Notes: generated from the sequence alone by a model not told the origin. A stretch of 64,000 nt of DNA from Streptococcus xiaochunlingii (GCF_006385805.1 NZ_VFSG01000001.1:620001-684000), one strand, 5' to 3'. Shown: positions 20,905 to 31,697, numbered from the stretch's first letter. Numbers and translations: made by a program.

Positions 20905-21873
20905 TTATTCTTCTGATTTATATTCCGAATGGACCAAGGCATCGTCATTAATTTCATCGATGTTGGCAAAAAATTCTAAGTGATTGTGGAAGACTTCCAG
21001 TTCCACCGGTGTATCTCCACCGTATTCACCATCTAAATTTATCTTGAACTCTTCTTTCTTATCTAAAACTTCAATCTTCAATTTAGAGGTTTTGAGGTAT
21101 TCAATATTTGAATCGTTGACATGTTTTCCACCATTGACGGCTTGCATAATCAAAGACAACATATCAAATAATTTAGCGGTTTTCACTAAGATTAAAGTAA
21201 AATTTCCATCATCAAGTTTCGCATCTGGTGCCACACTTTCAAAGCCACCGATCGAATTGGTCAAAGCCACGAACACAAGAGAAACTGGTCCAACATAGAC
21301 CCCATTGTCGTGTTCAATCCGTACCTTGCGGGTTTTATTTTTAGGGAACTTCTTCACCGCTTCGGCCACATAAGCAAAGTAGCCATAACGCGACTTCACC
21401 TCGCTCGGCACACTAAAGGTCAATTCAGATAAGGTCCCTGCAGCAGCAATATTGATAAAATATTTACTTCCATAAGCACGGCCGATGTCCATTTGGATGG
21501 TTTGGTTCTTCTCAATGATCCTTGCAGCAGCTACCGGATCTCCCATTGGAATCTTCAAAGCACGCGCGTAATCATTGGTTGTTCCCGTAGGGATAAAAGC
21601 CATTTTTGGACGATGTTCGAGACTAGCAACGCCGTTCACTACTTCATTAATGGTCCCGTCTCCCCCCGCAGCAATGATCAAATCAAATCCTGCTTTAGCA
21701 GCCCGTTCTGCTTCTAATTGAGCTGATAAGGGCTCTGGAGTGGTCTGATAGGCACTTGTTTCGTAGCCGACATCCTCTAACACATCCAATACTTCTGCGA
21801 TGTTCTTTTTAATGATTTCCTGACCAGAGGTCGGATTATAAATGACTCGTGCTTTTTTAATCTTATTTTCCAT
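20905..21873 (-). CDS. Diacylglycerol/lipid kinase family protein (DagK/YegS type)
   Basis: ATP-dependent lipid kinase of the DAGK catalytic family, probably DgkB-like, recycling diacylglycerol to phosphatidic acid. The N-terminal catalytic domain has YNPTSGQE, the GGDGTINEVVNG nucleotide loop and PTGTTNDYARAL; the C-terminal domain has LDGEYGGDTPVE with the metal/Asp motif. It is soluble and 322 residues long. It begins eight bases after ligA and is likely co-transcribed with it. Recycling diacylglycerol would serve LtaS-type enzymes, but the link to the nearby LtaS-family gene is inference. Confidence 0.9.
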   Translation of the reverse strand: MENKIKKARVIYNPTSGQEIIKKNIAEVLDVLEDVGYETSAYQTTPEPLSAQLEAERAAKAGFDLIIAAGGDGTINEVVNGVASLEHRPKMAFIPTGTTNDYARALKIPMGDPVAAARIIEKNQTIQMDIGRAYGSKYFINIAAAGTLSELTFSVPSEVKSRYGYFAYVAEAVKKFPKNKTRKVRIEHDNGVYVGPVSLVFVALTNSIGGFESVAPDAKLDDGNFTLILVKTAKLFDMLSLIMQAVNGGKHVNDSNIEYLKTSKLKIEVLDKKEEFKINLDGEYGGDTPVELEVFHNHLEFFANIDEINDDALVHSEYKSEE

Positions 21874-21881
21874 ACATGCCT

Positions 21882-23849
<1,968 letters not shown>

Positions 23850-23949
23850 TTACCATAAAAACCCTATACTGTGGGCTTTCTGACTATTTCCTACAAGAAA
23901 AATATCATTTTTTTCTACCCGGCCGAAATCCTACTTCAATGAACAAAAA

Positions 23950-23973
23950 AGCCTGAAGCAAGGCTTCAGACTC
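23950..23973 (-). terminator. Terminator of queT
   Basis: GTCTGAAGC / GCTTCAGGC stem with a three-base loop followed by TTTTTTG on the minus strand, directly after the queT stop. Confidence 0.8.
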
Positions 23974-23978
23974 TTAAT

Positions 23979-24488
23979 TTATTGAGTCAAATCAATTCGT
24001 TGGGCAATCTTTTTGATCAAAATAGCCCCGACAATCAGGGAAGCAAATTCACCCAAACCAGTTGTCAACCAATTCAAGAAGAATGGTGTTTTGTTTAAGA
24101 TATGCAATTCTAAGGCAATCGTGAACATAGAGAGGGCAAAGAAAATTGAAAATAAGAAATGATCCTTGCGAATCCATCCATTAAAGAGCTCTTCCTTTTC
24201 AAATCGTTTAAATAGGTAAACCCCAAGTGTTACGAAGACCAAGGTAGATCCACCACCAACGATCAAATCGATAATTCCATAACTCATGAAGTTAGAAATC
24301 ATACACCCAATGGTAACAGACCAAATGTATTTTCGGTTGTAGAAAGCCATGAAGTTGAGCATTTCAGAAACACGGAATTGGATCTCGTTGCTTCCGATGG
24401 CATTCAACGGGGGCGTAATGGTCAAGGCCACATAGAGAGCTGCAACTAGGGCAATCTGTGCCAAGTCACGAACAGTATAGTTTTTCAT
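23979..24488 (-). CDS. queT: QueT-type queuosine-precursor transporter (COG4708)
   Basis: A 169-residue membrane protein with about five or six helices, belonging to the QueT/COG4708 family thought to act as the substrate-binding S component of an ECF transporter for queuosine precursors such as preQ1. The N-terminus VRDLAQIALVAALYVALT and the QFRVSEMLNF segment are typical of the family. No ECF energy-coupling genes are adjacent, as expected for the shared-module type. A preQ1-II riboswitch directly overlaps its ribosome site, which supports the assignment strongly. Confidence 0.93.
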   Translation of the reverse strand: MKNYTVRDLAQIALVAALYVALTITPPLNAIGSNEIQFRVSEMLNFMAFYNRKYIWSVTIGCMISNFMSYGIIDLIVGGGSTLVFVTLGVYLFKRFEKEELFNGWIRKDHFLFSIFFALSMFTIALELHILNKTPFFLNWLTTGLGEFASLIVGAILIKKIAQRIDLTQ

Positions 24489-24492
24489 CGTT

Positions 24493-24582
24493 TTCTCCTT
24501 TAGCGGTTTTTCCGCGTATAATATGCTTGGTGAAAGAAGCTAAGCACCAAGGGTTGATCTTTGCCGATGACCCAAACTAATA
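24493..24582 (-). promoter_or_regulatory. preQ1-II riboswitch
   Basis: On the minus strand the leader contains CUUGGUG / CACCAAG as one stem, the UUAGCUUCUUU loop, GCGG / CCGC as the second stem and AAAGGAGAA as the 3' strand, which is also the queT ribosome site. This matches the known streptococcal preQ1-II aptamer found before COG4708 genes. An extra upstream GGGT / ACCC stem (24551-24582) is present. Binding of preQ1 is expected to hide the ribosome site. Confidence 0.92.
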
Positions 24583-24610
24583 GATTTCAAAGCAGCAAAT
24601 CAACTTTATA

Positions 24611-24619
24611 AGTATAGCA
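24611..24619 (-). promoter_or_regulatory. Extended -10 promoter of queT
   Basis: TGC-TATACT on the minus strand, about 30 bases upstream of the riboswitch. The -35 is weak. Confidence 0.4.
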
Positions 24620-24649
24620 TAAATAAGGAAATTATGATAGACTAATTGT

Positions 24650-25087
24650 ATGAAAAAACTACTTAATCGAATCTTTGATAATGAAATCTTAGCCTACCTG
24701 ATTTTTGGTGTTGCTACAACGATTGTTTCTGTTGCTACTCGGCTGATTGTTTTCCAACTGACAGACCAGGAACAATTAGCTACCTTGATTGGAAATATTG
24801 CAGGAATTCTTTTTGCCTTTGCTACCAATGATACGATTGTCTTTAAACAAGAAAGAAAAGGCTGGTTGAAACGGTTGATTGTTTTCTCTTTTGCTAGAAT
24901 GGGAACTCTGGTGCTGGACCTCTTGATGACCACCATCTTTGTAACCCAGTATCCGCAAATCATTGGTCAGTTCGTCAATATGAATCGGACGGCAATTAAT
25001 ACCATCGAAACCTTTGCCGCCCAATTTATGATTGTCATTTTGAACTATGTCTTTAGCAAACTGTTTGTCTTCCGAAATAAGAAATAA
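24650..25087 (+). CDS. GtrA family membrane protein
   Basis: A 145-residue protein with four predicted membrane helices and the GtrA family pattern: YLIFGVATTIVSVATRLIVF, then IAGILFAFATNDTIVF, then RMGTLVLDLLMTT and NYVFSKLFVFRN at the end. GtrA proteins often work in transfer of lipid-linked sugars across the membrane, but this copy has no glycosyltransferase next to it. It is divergent from queT. No clear ribosome site is present within 20 bases of the ATG; TATGAT at 24633 could be a -10, which would give a very short leader. Confidence 0.85.
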   Translation: MKKLLNRIFDNEILAYLIFGVATTIVSVATRLIVFQLTDQEQLATLIGNIAGILFAFATNDTIVFKQERKGWLKRLIVFSFARMGTLVLDLLMTTIFVTQYPQIIGQFVNMNRTAINTIETFAAQFMIVILNYVFSKLFVFRNKK

Positions 25088-25107
25088 GCTCCAAATAACC
25101 AAGAAAA

Positions 25108-25137
25108 ACCGTCAGAACCTTTATGGTCTCTGACGGT
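25108..25137. terminator. Bidirectional terminator
   Basis: ACCGTCAGA / TCTGACGGT with an inner ACC / GGT, flanked by an A-run on the left and a T-run on the right, between the convergent GtrA and B3/B4 genes. Confidence 0.85.
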
Positions 25138-25142
25138 ATTTT

Positions 25143-25850
25143 TTATACTTCCAGACTAGCTTCTTGGGCACTCAAATAAGAGATTTTTCCTTCCACACCA
25201 AAATAGTCCTTGACCAAGCCTTTTAATTCGTCCATCGCTTCTTTGGCCCGTTCTGCTTGTTCTTCAGTCACTGCCTCCATCACAAGAATAGCCTGTCGCG
25301 TTTCTTCTGTCAGCATGGTTCTTTGGGCTTCCCGCCAGTTTAAACAACGACAAACAGCACCTTCTTGATCATAATAAATGATCTCTTCCGGCAAAGCCGG
25401 AGCGTCTTCCTCAGCTCCTAGCGGGAAGAATGGCTCTCCCCCCTTAGCTTTTCCTAAGGATAAGCCTCCAGCTAACTTTTCCATATCCTCACCACCACAG
25501 GGGATAGCATAGGCTAGCGAAACACTATTGTAGAGATCAACCAAAGGATTAATGGGATAAAACTCCCGTCCTTGCGACACACGTTTCAATAAGGCTTCGA
25601 TTGACGAACGTGCACCTTTTTTGGTCTTAAATTTGGTAAAAGCCTGTCGCCATTCCTGAACGACTGGACTAGCAGTGAACTGATCTTCATCAATATATTC
25701 TTTTGATCGTGCGACTCCCTTGTCGAGCAGATCCTTAAAATAAGGATCCTTGCTCTCGTCAACATGATTGTCGATACCTTCTACTGTCATCACCACTACT
25801 TTTGCTTGGGGAAACAAATCCCAAAATGCTTGATCTACTGTAAATTTCAT
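25143..25850 (-). CDS. B3/B4 domain protein (tRNA-editing-like)
   Basis: A 235-residue soluble protein with a B3/B4 domain, the fold of the editing module of phenylalanyl-tRNA synthetase beta subunit. The conserved core FYPINPLVDLYNSVSLAYAI sits mid-protein, followed by a GGLSLGKAKGGEPFFPLG stretch typical of stand-alone members. Such proteins are suspected to hydrolyse mischarged tRNA, but the substrate of this one is unknown. Its ATG overlaps the stop of the MarR gene by four bases, so both are made together. Confidence 0.88.
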   Translation of the reverse strand: MKFTVDQAFWDLFPQAKVVVMTVEGIDNHVDESKDPYFKDLLDKGVARSKEYIDEDQFTASPVVQEWRQAFTKFKTKKGARSSIEALLKRVSQGREFYPINPLVDLYNSVSLAYAIPCGGEDMEKLAGGLSLGKAKGGEPFFPLGAEEDAPALPEEIIYYDQEGAVCRCLNWREAQRTMLTEETRQAILVMEAVTEEQAERAKEAMDELKGLVKDYFGVEGKISYLSAQEASLEV

Positions 25851-26311
25851 TTCTTTACCTCACTATAGTTTCTTTTTTGACCTTTTTTCACTTGCTCCCA
25901 ATCCGCTGCTACGTTTTCTCTCATTTTAGCAAGCCATTCTTCTAATTGAAGGATTTCTGCCTTTGAAAAACCTTTTAAGGCAGTGTTCTCAGAATAAGCA
26001 TGCTCAGCAAGGATAAAAGGATAAAGTGCTTGACCCTTTTCCGTCAGGATCCATTTTTTTATCTTTTGATTGGAAGGATCATTTAATTCTCGGATAAATC
26101 CTTTATCAGCTAATTTTTTAACAGAGCGGGCTACTGTTGAGCGGTCCACTTTTAATAAATCGGATAACTCCTCTTGAATAATTCCTGGTTGCTCCCCAAT
26201 CCGTACTAAATATAGGTATTGGCCTCTTGCCAGTTCCAAGTCTCGGAACTCAATATTGGCAATCGAATCTAAGGCTCGGGCTATGATGCCAATCTCTCTT
26301 AGAACCTTCAT
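25847..26311 (-). CDS. MarR family transcriptional regulator
   Basis: A 154-residue winged-helix regulator. The recognition part LLKVDRSTVARSVKKLADKG and the wing (IKKWILTEKGQALYP) are clear; N- and C-terminal helices would make the dimer. It is coupled to the B3/B4 gene. Upstream, an exact 6-2-6 inverted repeat (26352-26365) overlaps the -35 region of the only promoter, so autorepression is likely. The ligand is not apparent. Confidence 0.9.
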   Translation of the reverse strand: MKVLREIGIIARALDSIANIEFRDLELARGQYLYLVRIGEQPGIIQEELSDLLKVDRSTVARSVKKLADKGFIRELNDPSNQKIKKWILTEKGQALYPFILAEHAYSENTALKGFSKAEILQLEEWLAKMRENVAADWEQVKKGQKRNYSEVKK

Positions 26312-26335
26312 CTGCTCCTCCTTTCCTTTATAAGG

Positions 26336-26365
26336 AGTCTATCACATTTTTGTTGCAAATGCAAC
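26336..26365 (-). promoter_or_regulatory. Promoter and operator of the MarR-B3/B4 operon
   Basis: Minus strand: -35 TTGCAT (26359-26364), 17-base spacer, -10 TAGACT (26336-26341). The inverted repeat GTTGCA-AA-TGCAAC (26352-26365) covers the -35 and part of the spacer. A strong ribosome site (AAAGGAGGAG) precedes the ATG. Confidence 0.6.
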
Positions 26366-26383
26366 TAAATGCACATAAAACAA

Positions 26384-26406
26384 AAAGCCGGCTGAAAACC
26401 GGCTTG
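26384..26406 (-). terminator. Terminator of the BrkB-family gene
   Basis: AGCCGG-TTTTC-AGCCGGCT style stem (AAGCCGGTTTTCAGCCGGCTT on the minus strand) followed by TTTGTTTT. Confidence 0.75.
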
Positions 26407-26427
26407 TTCCTATTTTATTCTTTAACA

Positions 26428-27396
26428 TCACTCCTGATTTTTTCTCAAGTTTTTAAGATGGAAACGACGCTTGAATGACGCCTCTTTTTGGTGAAAAGCT
26501 ACTTTAGATGACTTGTACTTGGCTACCACATCCCCGTCTTTTGTTTCAAATCTCGCTTCAATGGCATATTGAATACTAGCATTTAAGATACAGCCAATAA
26601 TCAATACTTTAGCTACCAGGATAAACCAGAACATAATGACCGCTAAAAGGACTGACCCGAAGAAACGAGCATCTAGGAAACTCGTAATGTAGTGATCAAC
26701 ATATTTCCAGAAAATATTCAAGGTCAAATAAAGGACTGCTGTCACAAAGATGGCTCCTGGAAAGACATAGCGAAACTTAGGAATTTTGATATTGGGTAGG
26801 GTGTAATAGAGCAAGAGCAAGGTTAAAAAGAGCAGAAAGTAAACCGAAGGTCCTGAAATATTTAAGAGGCGAAGGTAGATACTTTCATCAAACTTGAAAA
26901 TTTCATAGACGGAACGAATAATCATCCGGCCAAACATAGTAAGAACCAAAGATAGACCGAACAGACCTTGCAGAGCAAAACTAATCAAAATACTGAAGAT
27001 TCTCGCCCAGATAATCCCCCTCTCCTTCTCCACTCCATAACTTTTATTGAAGGCTCTCTGCAGGTAAGCGATACACTGTGAGGAGACCCATAAAGCCGAA
27101 ATGATGGAGAAACTAAGCAAACCAGTAGACGGCTTGGTAAGCACCGATGAAATAACTTGCAAGACAATGCGGTACATGGAGGCAGGTAATACTTCACGCA
27201 AGGTTAGCAAAATCTGAGTCGGACGAATCTGGAAGTAAGGAAGGATATTGGCTGCAATCAACAATAAAGGGAGAATGGAAATCAATAAATAATAGGCCAC
27301 TGCTATACTTGTGATATCCGATTCAGAGGCCATATAAAAGCGCAAGAACCCCTTAATAAACGGTCGTTGGCCTAGCCATTTTAGAAACTTTTTCAT
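26428..27396 (-). CDS. YihY/BrkB family inner-membrane protein
   Basis: A 322-residue membrane protein with about six helices. The family pattern is visible in the SIAVAYYLLISILPLLLI first helix, the NKSYGVEKERGIIWAR loop and FRYVFPGAIFVTAV. It was once annotated as ribonuclease BN, which is wrong for this family; its true function is unknown, possibly transport. The C-terminus is a basic cytoplasmic tail (about 40 residues, KRRFHLKNLRKNQE). It follows map by about 90 bases on the same strand and ends at its own terminator. Confidence 0.88.
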   Translation of the reverse strand: MKKFLKWLGQRPFIKGFLRFYMASESDITSIAVAYYLLISILPLLLIAANILPYFQIRPTQILLTLREVLPASMYRIVLQVISSVLTKPSTGLLSFSIISALWVSSQCIAYLQRAFNKSYGVEKERGIIWARIFSILISFALQGLFGLSLVLTMFGRMIIRSVYEIFKFDESIYLRLLNISGPSVYFLLFLTLLLLYYTLPNIKIPKFRYVFPGAIFVTAVLYLTLNIFWKYVDHYITSFLDARFFGSVLLAVIMFWFILVAKVLIIGCILNASIQYAIEARFETKDGDVVAKYKSSKVAFHQKEASFKRRFHLKNLRKNQE

Positions 27397-27484
27397 ATCT
27401 ATCCTCCCCTAAACAAAGTCATAAAAAGAGAAAAGAGCGAAACCGTTATTTATCTTCAGCTCCATTCTTTCCTCTCTACTTGTT

Positions 27485-28345
27485 TTAATAGGTTCCTTCT
27501 TCGCCTTGACTGGTCAAAATAACCGGTCCATCTTTCGTAATAACAAACTGATGTTCGTACTGACAAGAAAGTCCACCGTCAAGGGTTTTGTGGGCCCAAC
27601 CTGTCTTCATATCTGTATCGATCTCCCAAGTTCCGGTATTAATCATCGGTTCAATAGTCAAGACCATCCCTTCACGTAAGCGCAAGCCACGTCCTGCACG
27701 TCCGTAGTGAGGTACCATTGGTTCTTCATGCATGGTTGGTCCTACGCCGTGACCGACCAAATCACGTACTACACCATAGCCTTTGCTTTCAGCATATTCT
27801 TGAATCGCTGCTCCAATATCACCCAGACGATTTCCGACAACCGCTTGTTCAATCCCCTTATAGAGACATTCCTTGGTGACATCCATGAGATCTTTGACCT
27901 CTTGGGAAACATTCCCAACTGCATAGGCCCAACAAGAATCAGCCAAACCACCAGAGTAGTTTTCTGTATACTTTTTCACCTGTGCAACATTATCAAAGTC
28001 TAATTTTGAGACATCAACAACAGACTTGTCTAAGGGTTCAGACAAGACCATATCCACCTTTAAGAGGTCACCGTCTTTTAAGACATAGTGACGAGGAAAG
28101 GCGTGAGCCACTTCATCATTGATCCCACAACAAGTCGCATAGGGATAGTCCATCAAGCTTCCTTCTACACCGATCTGAAGGGGCAAGACGTTGGCTTCTT
28201 TACAGCGACGTCGAACATACTCTTCGACTTCCCACAGATCGAGACCTGGTTTGATCAAATCCCGAAGGCCAATATGGATACTAGCAAGAAAGTCTCCTGC
28301 ACGGTCCATGGCTTCGATTTCACGCTGTGATTTCAATGTAATCAT
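27485..28345 (-). CDS. map: Methionine aminopeptidase, type I (streptococcal form)
   Basis: Removes the initiator methionine. The pita-bread fold motifs are present: CCGINDEVAH, VKVDMVL, LVGHGVGPTMHEEP, TIEPMINTG and the final YEHQFVIT Glu. Between the two metal-ligand aspartates (VDMVL and the SCWAYAVG side) there is an insert of about 27 residues (KSVVDVSKLDFDNVAQVKKY), which is the known feature of the streptococcal type Ia enzyme. Length is 286 residues. It lies 18 bases downstream of spxR. Confidence 0.95.
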   Translation of the reverse strand: MITLKSQREIEAMDRAGDFLASIHIGLRDLIKPGLDLWEVEEYVRRRCKEANVLPLQIGVEGSLMDYPYATCCGINDEVAHAFPRHYVLKDGDLLKVDMVLSEPLDKSVVDVSKLDFDNVAQVKKYTENYSGGLADSCWAYAVGNVSQEVKDLMDVTKECLYKGIEQAVVGNRLGDIGAAIQEYAESKGYGVVRDLVGHGVGPTMHEEPMVPHYGRAGRGLRLREGMVLTIEPMINTGTWEIDTDMKTGWAHKTLDGGLSCQYEHQFVITKDGPVILTSQGEEGTY

Positions 28346-28363
28346 CTATTTCCTACTTCCATT

Positions 28364-29641
28364 CTAATTAATTTTCAAAGTGACGGTGGCCTTCGTAACT
28401 AACTGCAGATTCAAGTACAAATCAAAATCTATAATAGCCGATCGTCTAGTCTGGCGAACAATACGCGTTTCAATCCGCAAGGTATCGTCCACTTGAACAG
28501 CTTGGAGGTAATAGACCAAGAGCTGTTCGATAATTAAATTTTTTCCAGAATTCATCATGAGCTGGCGAGTGACTGTTGTTAGAACTTCAGTGAGAACGCC
28601 ATTCGAGAGAACACCACTCTTTTCTAACATACTTGGTTCAACCGTCAATTCAAAATGATTGGCTTGCAGAACTACTTTTTGACTGATTTGTTCACTAAAG
28701 GTTGGCAAGCCCGACAATTGCTCCTTGCTCATCCGGTCCATGACCGCACGACGAGTAATAACCCCTAACAAGGTTTGATTGCTGCGAATAACAGGGATCA
28801 TCTCAAAATCTTCTGCAATCATGCGTTGACTGACATTGGCGATACTAGAGGATAGGTTTGTCGTAAAGACGCTACGGGACATGACCTTGTCCAGAGTTGT
28901 CTGGGGTGTCTTGTCTCCGGCATCTCGCATGGTCACCACTCCGACAACCATTTGGTGCTGATTGACGACAGGAAAACGACTAAACCGGCTTTTTCTTACC
29001 AAGTCCAAATAATCTCGTACGGTATCTGTTTCCCGTAAAAAACCATATTCATGCATAGGCGAATAGACTTGTTCGACCGTTAGAATATCTGTTTTAATTT
29101 GCATGTTGGCGAGAGCACGGTTGATCATGGTCGCCACGGTATAGGTATCATGCTTGGTACGTAGGATAGGAGTTTGACCACTGCGACCCAGTTCCAAAAT
29201 AGAAGGATCGACGTCAAAACCACCCGTTACAAGAACAGCATTGTCGTGTTGGAGGGCCAGGCGCTGGATATTGGTCCGGTCTCCCACAATAAGGAGCCCA
29301 CCTTCAGAGACATAGTCCAAAATATGTTCTTCTGTCATGGCCCCGATATAAAACTTGTTGAACTCTCGTTCCAGCCCTTCTTTCCCTGCCAAGACTTCCG
29401 AACCGGTTATTTCTACAATCTCTCGGAAAGTCAGATGTTCTAGGACAGCCTTTTTGGACTTGACACGAACCGTCCCACTACGAGGTCTCGTTTCAACAAT
29501 TCCACGATTTTCAGCTTCTTTAATGGCCCGATAGGCGGTCCCATCACTCACCTGCAAATAATTCGAGATACTTCTCACACTGACACGTTTGCCAATTGGT
29601 AGTTTCTCCAAATAATCTAAGATCGCTTGGTGTTTACTCAT
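28364..29641 (-). CDS. spxR: CBS/HotDog-domain transcription factor SpxR
   Basis: A 425-residue regulator with four modules in order: a GntR-like winged helix (1-65; VRSISNYLQVSDGTAYRAIK), a DRTGG domain (about 70-180), two CBS repeats (about 190-305; FPVVNQHQMVVGVVTMRD and MIPVIRSNQTLLGVITRR) and a C-terminal HotDog domain (about 315-425). This architecture is that of pneumococcal SpxR, which raises expression of the pyruvate oxidase gene spxB; CBS domains suggest adenine-nucleotide or CoA-type sensing. The neighbours murA, GNAT and map match the pneumococcal order. It overlaps the GNAT gene by eight bases. Confidence 0.9.
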   Translation of the reverse strand: MSKHQAILDYLEKLPIGKRVSVRSISNYLQVSDGTAYRAIKEAENRGIVETRPRSGTVRVKSKKAVLEHLTFREIVEITGSEVLAGKEGLEREFNKFYIGAMTEEHILDYVSEGGLLIVGDRTNIQRLALQHDNAVLVTGGFDVDPSILELGRSGQTPILRTKHDTYTVATMINRALANMQIKTDILTVEQVYSPMHEYGFLRETDTVRDYLDLVRKSRFSRFPVVNQHQMVVGVVTMRDAGDKTPQTTLDKVMSRSVFTTNLSSSIANVSQRMIAEDFEMIPVIRSNQTLLGVITRRAVMDRMSKEQLSGLPTFSEQISQKVVLQANHFELTVEPSMLEKSGVLSNGVLTEVLTTVTRQLMMNSGKNLIIEQLLVYYLQAVQVDDTLRIETRIVRQTRRSAIIDFDLYLNLQLVTKATVTLKIN

Positions 29642-30185
29642 TGAGATCTCCTCTATCTATGCAGAACTCGTAATAATCCCGCATCTTTCGGGTATAGCGG
29701 TCACTCCCCTTGAATTGCCGTTTCAAACTATAACCGGCATGTAAAGCCACCTGTTGACTGGCAATATTTTCAACATGGGTAATGATTCGGACTTGCTTGA
29801 GATGAAATTCCTGAAAGGACAAGAAGGTCATTTCTTTGACAACCTCTGTCATGAGGCCTTGACCCCAATAGTCCTTGTGTAAGAAATAACCAAGTTCAGC
29901 TTCTTTCTTAATTTCATCCAACTTTTCAAATTTAATCGATCCAATCACACGGTCTGTTCCCTTGTCACAAATCGCCCATATTCCTAAAGGATTCTTTAGA
30001 AAATAATTCGCCAAGACATACTGGCATTCCTCTAGGGACGTTTGTGCTGGGAAAATAAAAGGCAAATTCTCTGGATTGGAGGATATGGTATAAAAGTCAG
30101 CGGCATCACTATATAGAAAGGGCCTCAAGAAGAGGCGCTCTGTTTCAAAACATGAAAATGCTGCTAGTTGCGTCCAAATGTTCAT
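29634..30185 (-). CDS. GNAT acetyltransferase, RimJ/RimL type
   Basis: A 183-residue GNAT protein of the RimJ/RimL (Acetyltransf_3) group. ETERLFLRPF opens the fold, IGSIKFEKLDE and ELGYFLHKDYWGQGLMTEVV form the core with the acetyl-CoA loop, and VENIASQQVALHAGY is the typical late motif. The target could be a protein N-terminus or a small molecule; it is not known. It lies 12 bases downstream of murA and overlaps spxR by eight bases, so it is in the murA-GNAT-spxR-map transcript. Confidence 0.88.
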   Translation of the reverse strand: MNIWTQLAAFSCFETERLFLRPFLYSDAADFYTISSNPENLPFIFPAQTSLEECQYVLANYFLKNPLGIWAICDKGTDRVIGSIKFEKLDEIKKEAELGYFLHKDYWGQGLMTEVVKEMTFLSFQEFHLKQVRIITHVENIASQQVALHAGYSLKRQFKGSDRYTRKMRDYYEFCIDRGDLNE

Positions 30186-30197
30186 AAAAATCGTTCG

Positions 30198-31460
30198 TTA
30201 TGCTTCATCAATCAGCTCGATGTCAGCTCCCAATTGTTGCAATTTTTCAATAATATGCGAATAGCCGCGAAGGATAAACTCAATATTGGTAATCTCCGTT
30301 CTACCCTGAGCCATCAAACCAGCAATCACCAAGGCAGCGCCTGCACGCAGGTCTGTCGCCTTAACTGGAGCACCTGTTAATTGATTTGGTCCTTGGTAAA
30401 CAATGTGATCACCAACTGTTTCAATGGTCGCTCCCATGCGCATCAGTTCAGTCACATGGTTGACCCGCTTTTGATAAATAGTATCTACGATGCTTCCCTT
30501 TCCATTAGCTGTCAAGAGCAATGGAGTCAAGGGTTGTTGCAAATCCGTTGCAAATCCTGGGTAAGGAGAGGTTTTAATGTGAACAGCTTTCAGATTATCT
30601 TGCTTTTCAACAAACACACTATCCTCAGAAATCGTCATACGAACGCCCATTTCTTCCAACTTAGCGATAAAGCTTTCTAGGTGTTCGTAGAGGACATTGT
30701 TGATTTGAATCCCTTCTCCAACAGCTGCAGCAAGGGCGATATAAGTCCCTGCTTCGATGCGATCGGGGATCACTTGGTGACGCGTCCCGTGGAGATAGTC
30801 CACTCCTTCAATGGTAATGATATCTGTACCCGCACCACGAATGTGTGCTCCCATATTATTGAGAAGGGTCACGACGTCAATGATCTCAGGTTCACGAGCA
30901 GCGTTTTCAATAACGGTACGACCTTCCGCTTTAACAGCAGCCAGAATGGTATTAATAGTTGCTCCAACGCTAACCGTATCCATATAGATAGCTGCACCAC
31001 GAAGACGCTTCCCATTTGTGGAAAGGTTCATACTAGAACCATCCATGGTCATCTTAGCACCCATCGCCTCAAAGGCTTTCAAATGCAGATCAATGGGACG
31101 AGGACCTAGGTCACATCCACCTGGTAGACCGACAGTTGCCTGGCTATAACGTCCCAAAAGACTTCCGTAGAAATAGTAAGAAGCGCGAAGACTATTGATC
31201 TTACCAAATGGCATTGGCATATCTTGTACACCACGTGGATCGATAATAAGAGTCTCCCCATCTCGCTCCACCTTTGCCCCCATGAGGGTCATAATGTCAA
31301 TCAAGCTAGCCACATCTGAAATATCTGGAACACCATCAAGGGTCACAATTTCGTCTGCTAAAATAGTCGCTGGAATAAGGGCCACCACGCTATTTTTTGC
31401 ACCACTAATGGTCACCTCACCTTTTAAAGGGCGACCACCATTAATTATAATTTTTTTCAT
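30198..31460 (-). CDS. murA: UDP-N-acetylglucosamine 1-carboxyvinyltransferase
   Basis: First committed enzyme of peptidoglycan synthesis: transfers enolpyruvate from PEP to UDP-GlcNAc. Motifs are [17 protein letters not shown] at the N-terminus, the catalytic Cys in [15 protein letters not shown] (so fosfomycin-sensitive in principle), and [13 protein letters not shown] near the end. The ATG at 31460 gives 420 residues and the usual MKKIIINGG beginning; the longer frame begins at TTG without a ribosome site. Streptococci normally carry two MurA paralogues; only one is in the window. A small hairpin lies at the start of its message. Confidence 0.94.
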   Translation of the reverse strand: MKKIIINGGRPLKGEVTISGAKNSVVALIPATILADEIVTLDGVPDISDVASLIDIMTLMGAKVERDGETLIIDPRGVQDMPMPFGKINSLRASYYFYGSLLGRYSQATVGLPGGCDLGPRPIDLHLKAFEAMGAKMTMDGSSMNLSTNGKRLRGAAIYMDTVSVGATINTILAAVKAEGRTVIENAAREPEIIDVVTLLNNMGAHIRGAGTDIITIEGVDYLHGTRHQVIPDRIEAGTYIALAAAVGEGIQINNVLYEHLESFIAKLEEMGVRMTISEDSVFVEKQDNLKAVHIKTSPYPGFATDLQQPLTPLLLTANGKGSIVDTIYQKRVNHVTELMRMGATIETVGDHIVYQGPNQLTGAPVKATDLRAGAALVIAGLMAQGRTEITNIEFILRGYSHIIEKLQQLGADIELIDEA

Positions 31461-31489
31461 GTAAATTTGTATAAGCTCTTTCAATCATT

Positions 31490-31519
31490 CGGTAAAAAAT
31501 TACCGCATCTATTATATCA
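31490..31519 (-). promoter_or_regulatory. Promoter and 5' hairpin of murA
   Basis: Extended -10 TGA-TATAAT on the minus strand (31511-31519), followed at once by CGGTAA-TTTT-TTACCG (31490-31505), a perfect 6-bp stem that would stand at the very 5' end of the transcript. Its role (stability or regulation) is unknown. Confidence 0.5.
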
Positions 31520-31660
31520 TAAAAACGCTTCATTTTCCACTACTTCTTATCTTTTGATCGGTCAATCCAATCCTTAGAAAACCTCAACTATATGTTTTAC
31601 TATTTTTTTATATTTTTGCTTGCAAGACTAATTTATTTATGTGTTCTATTGTTGTTTTTT

Positions 31661-31690
31661 AAAAAAGGCAGCCCTTTTCGGACCGCCTTT
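31661..31690 (-). terminator. Terminator of the cop operon
   Basis: GGCGGTCC / GGGCTGCC imperfect stem followed by TTTTTTAAAA on the minus strand, eight bases past copZ. Confidence 0.6.
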
Positions 31691-31697
31691 CCTGAGT

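Noticed and set aside
26428..27396. Annotation as ribonuclease BN
   Set aside because: The family is an integral membrane protein (YihY/BrkB); the RNase BN name came from a mis-assignment.
30681..31109. 142-codon plus-strand ORF opposite murA
   Set aside because: Shadow of a conserved gene; composition and sequence look random.
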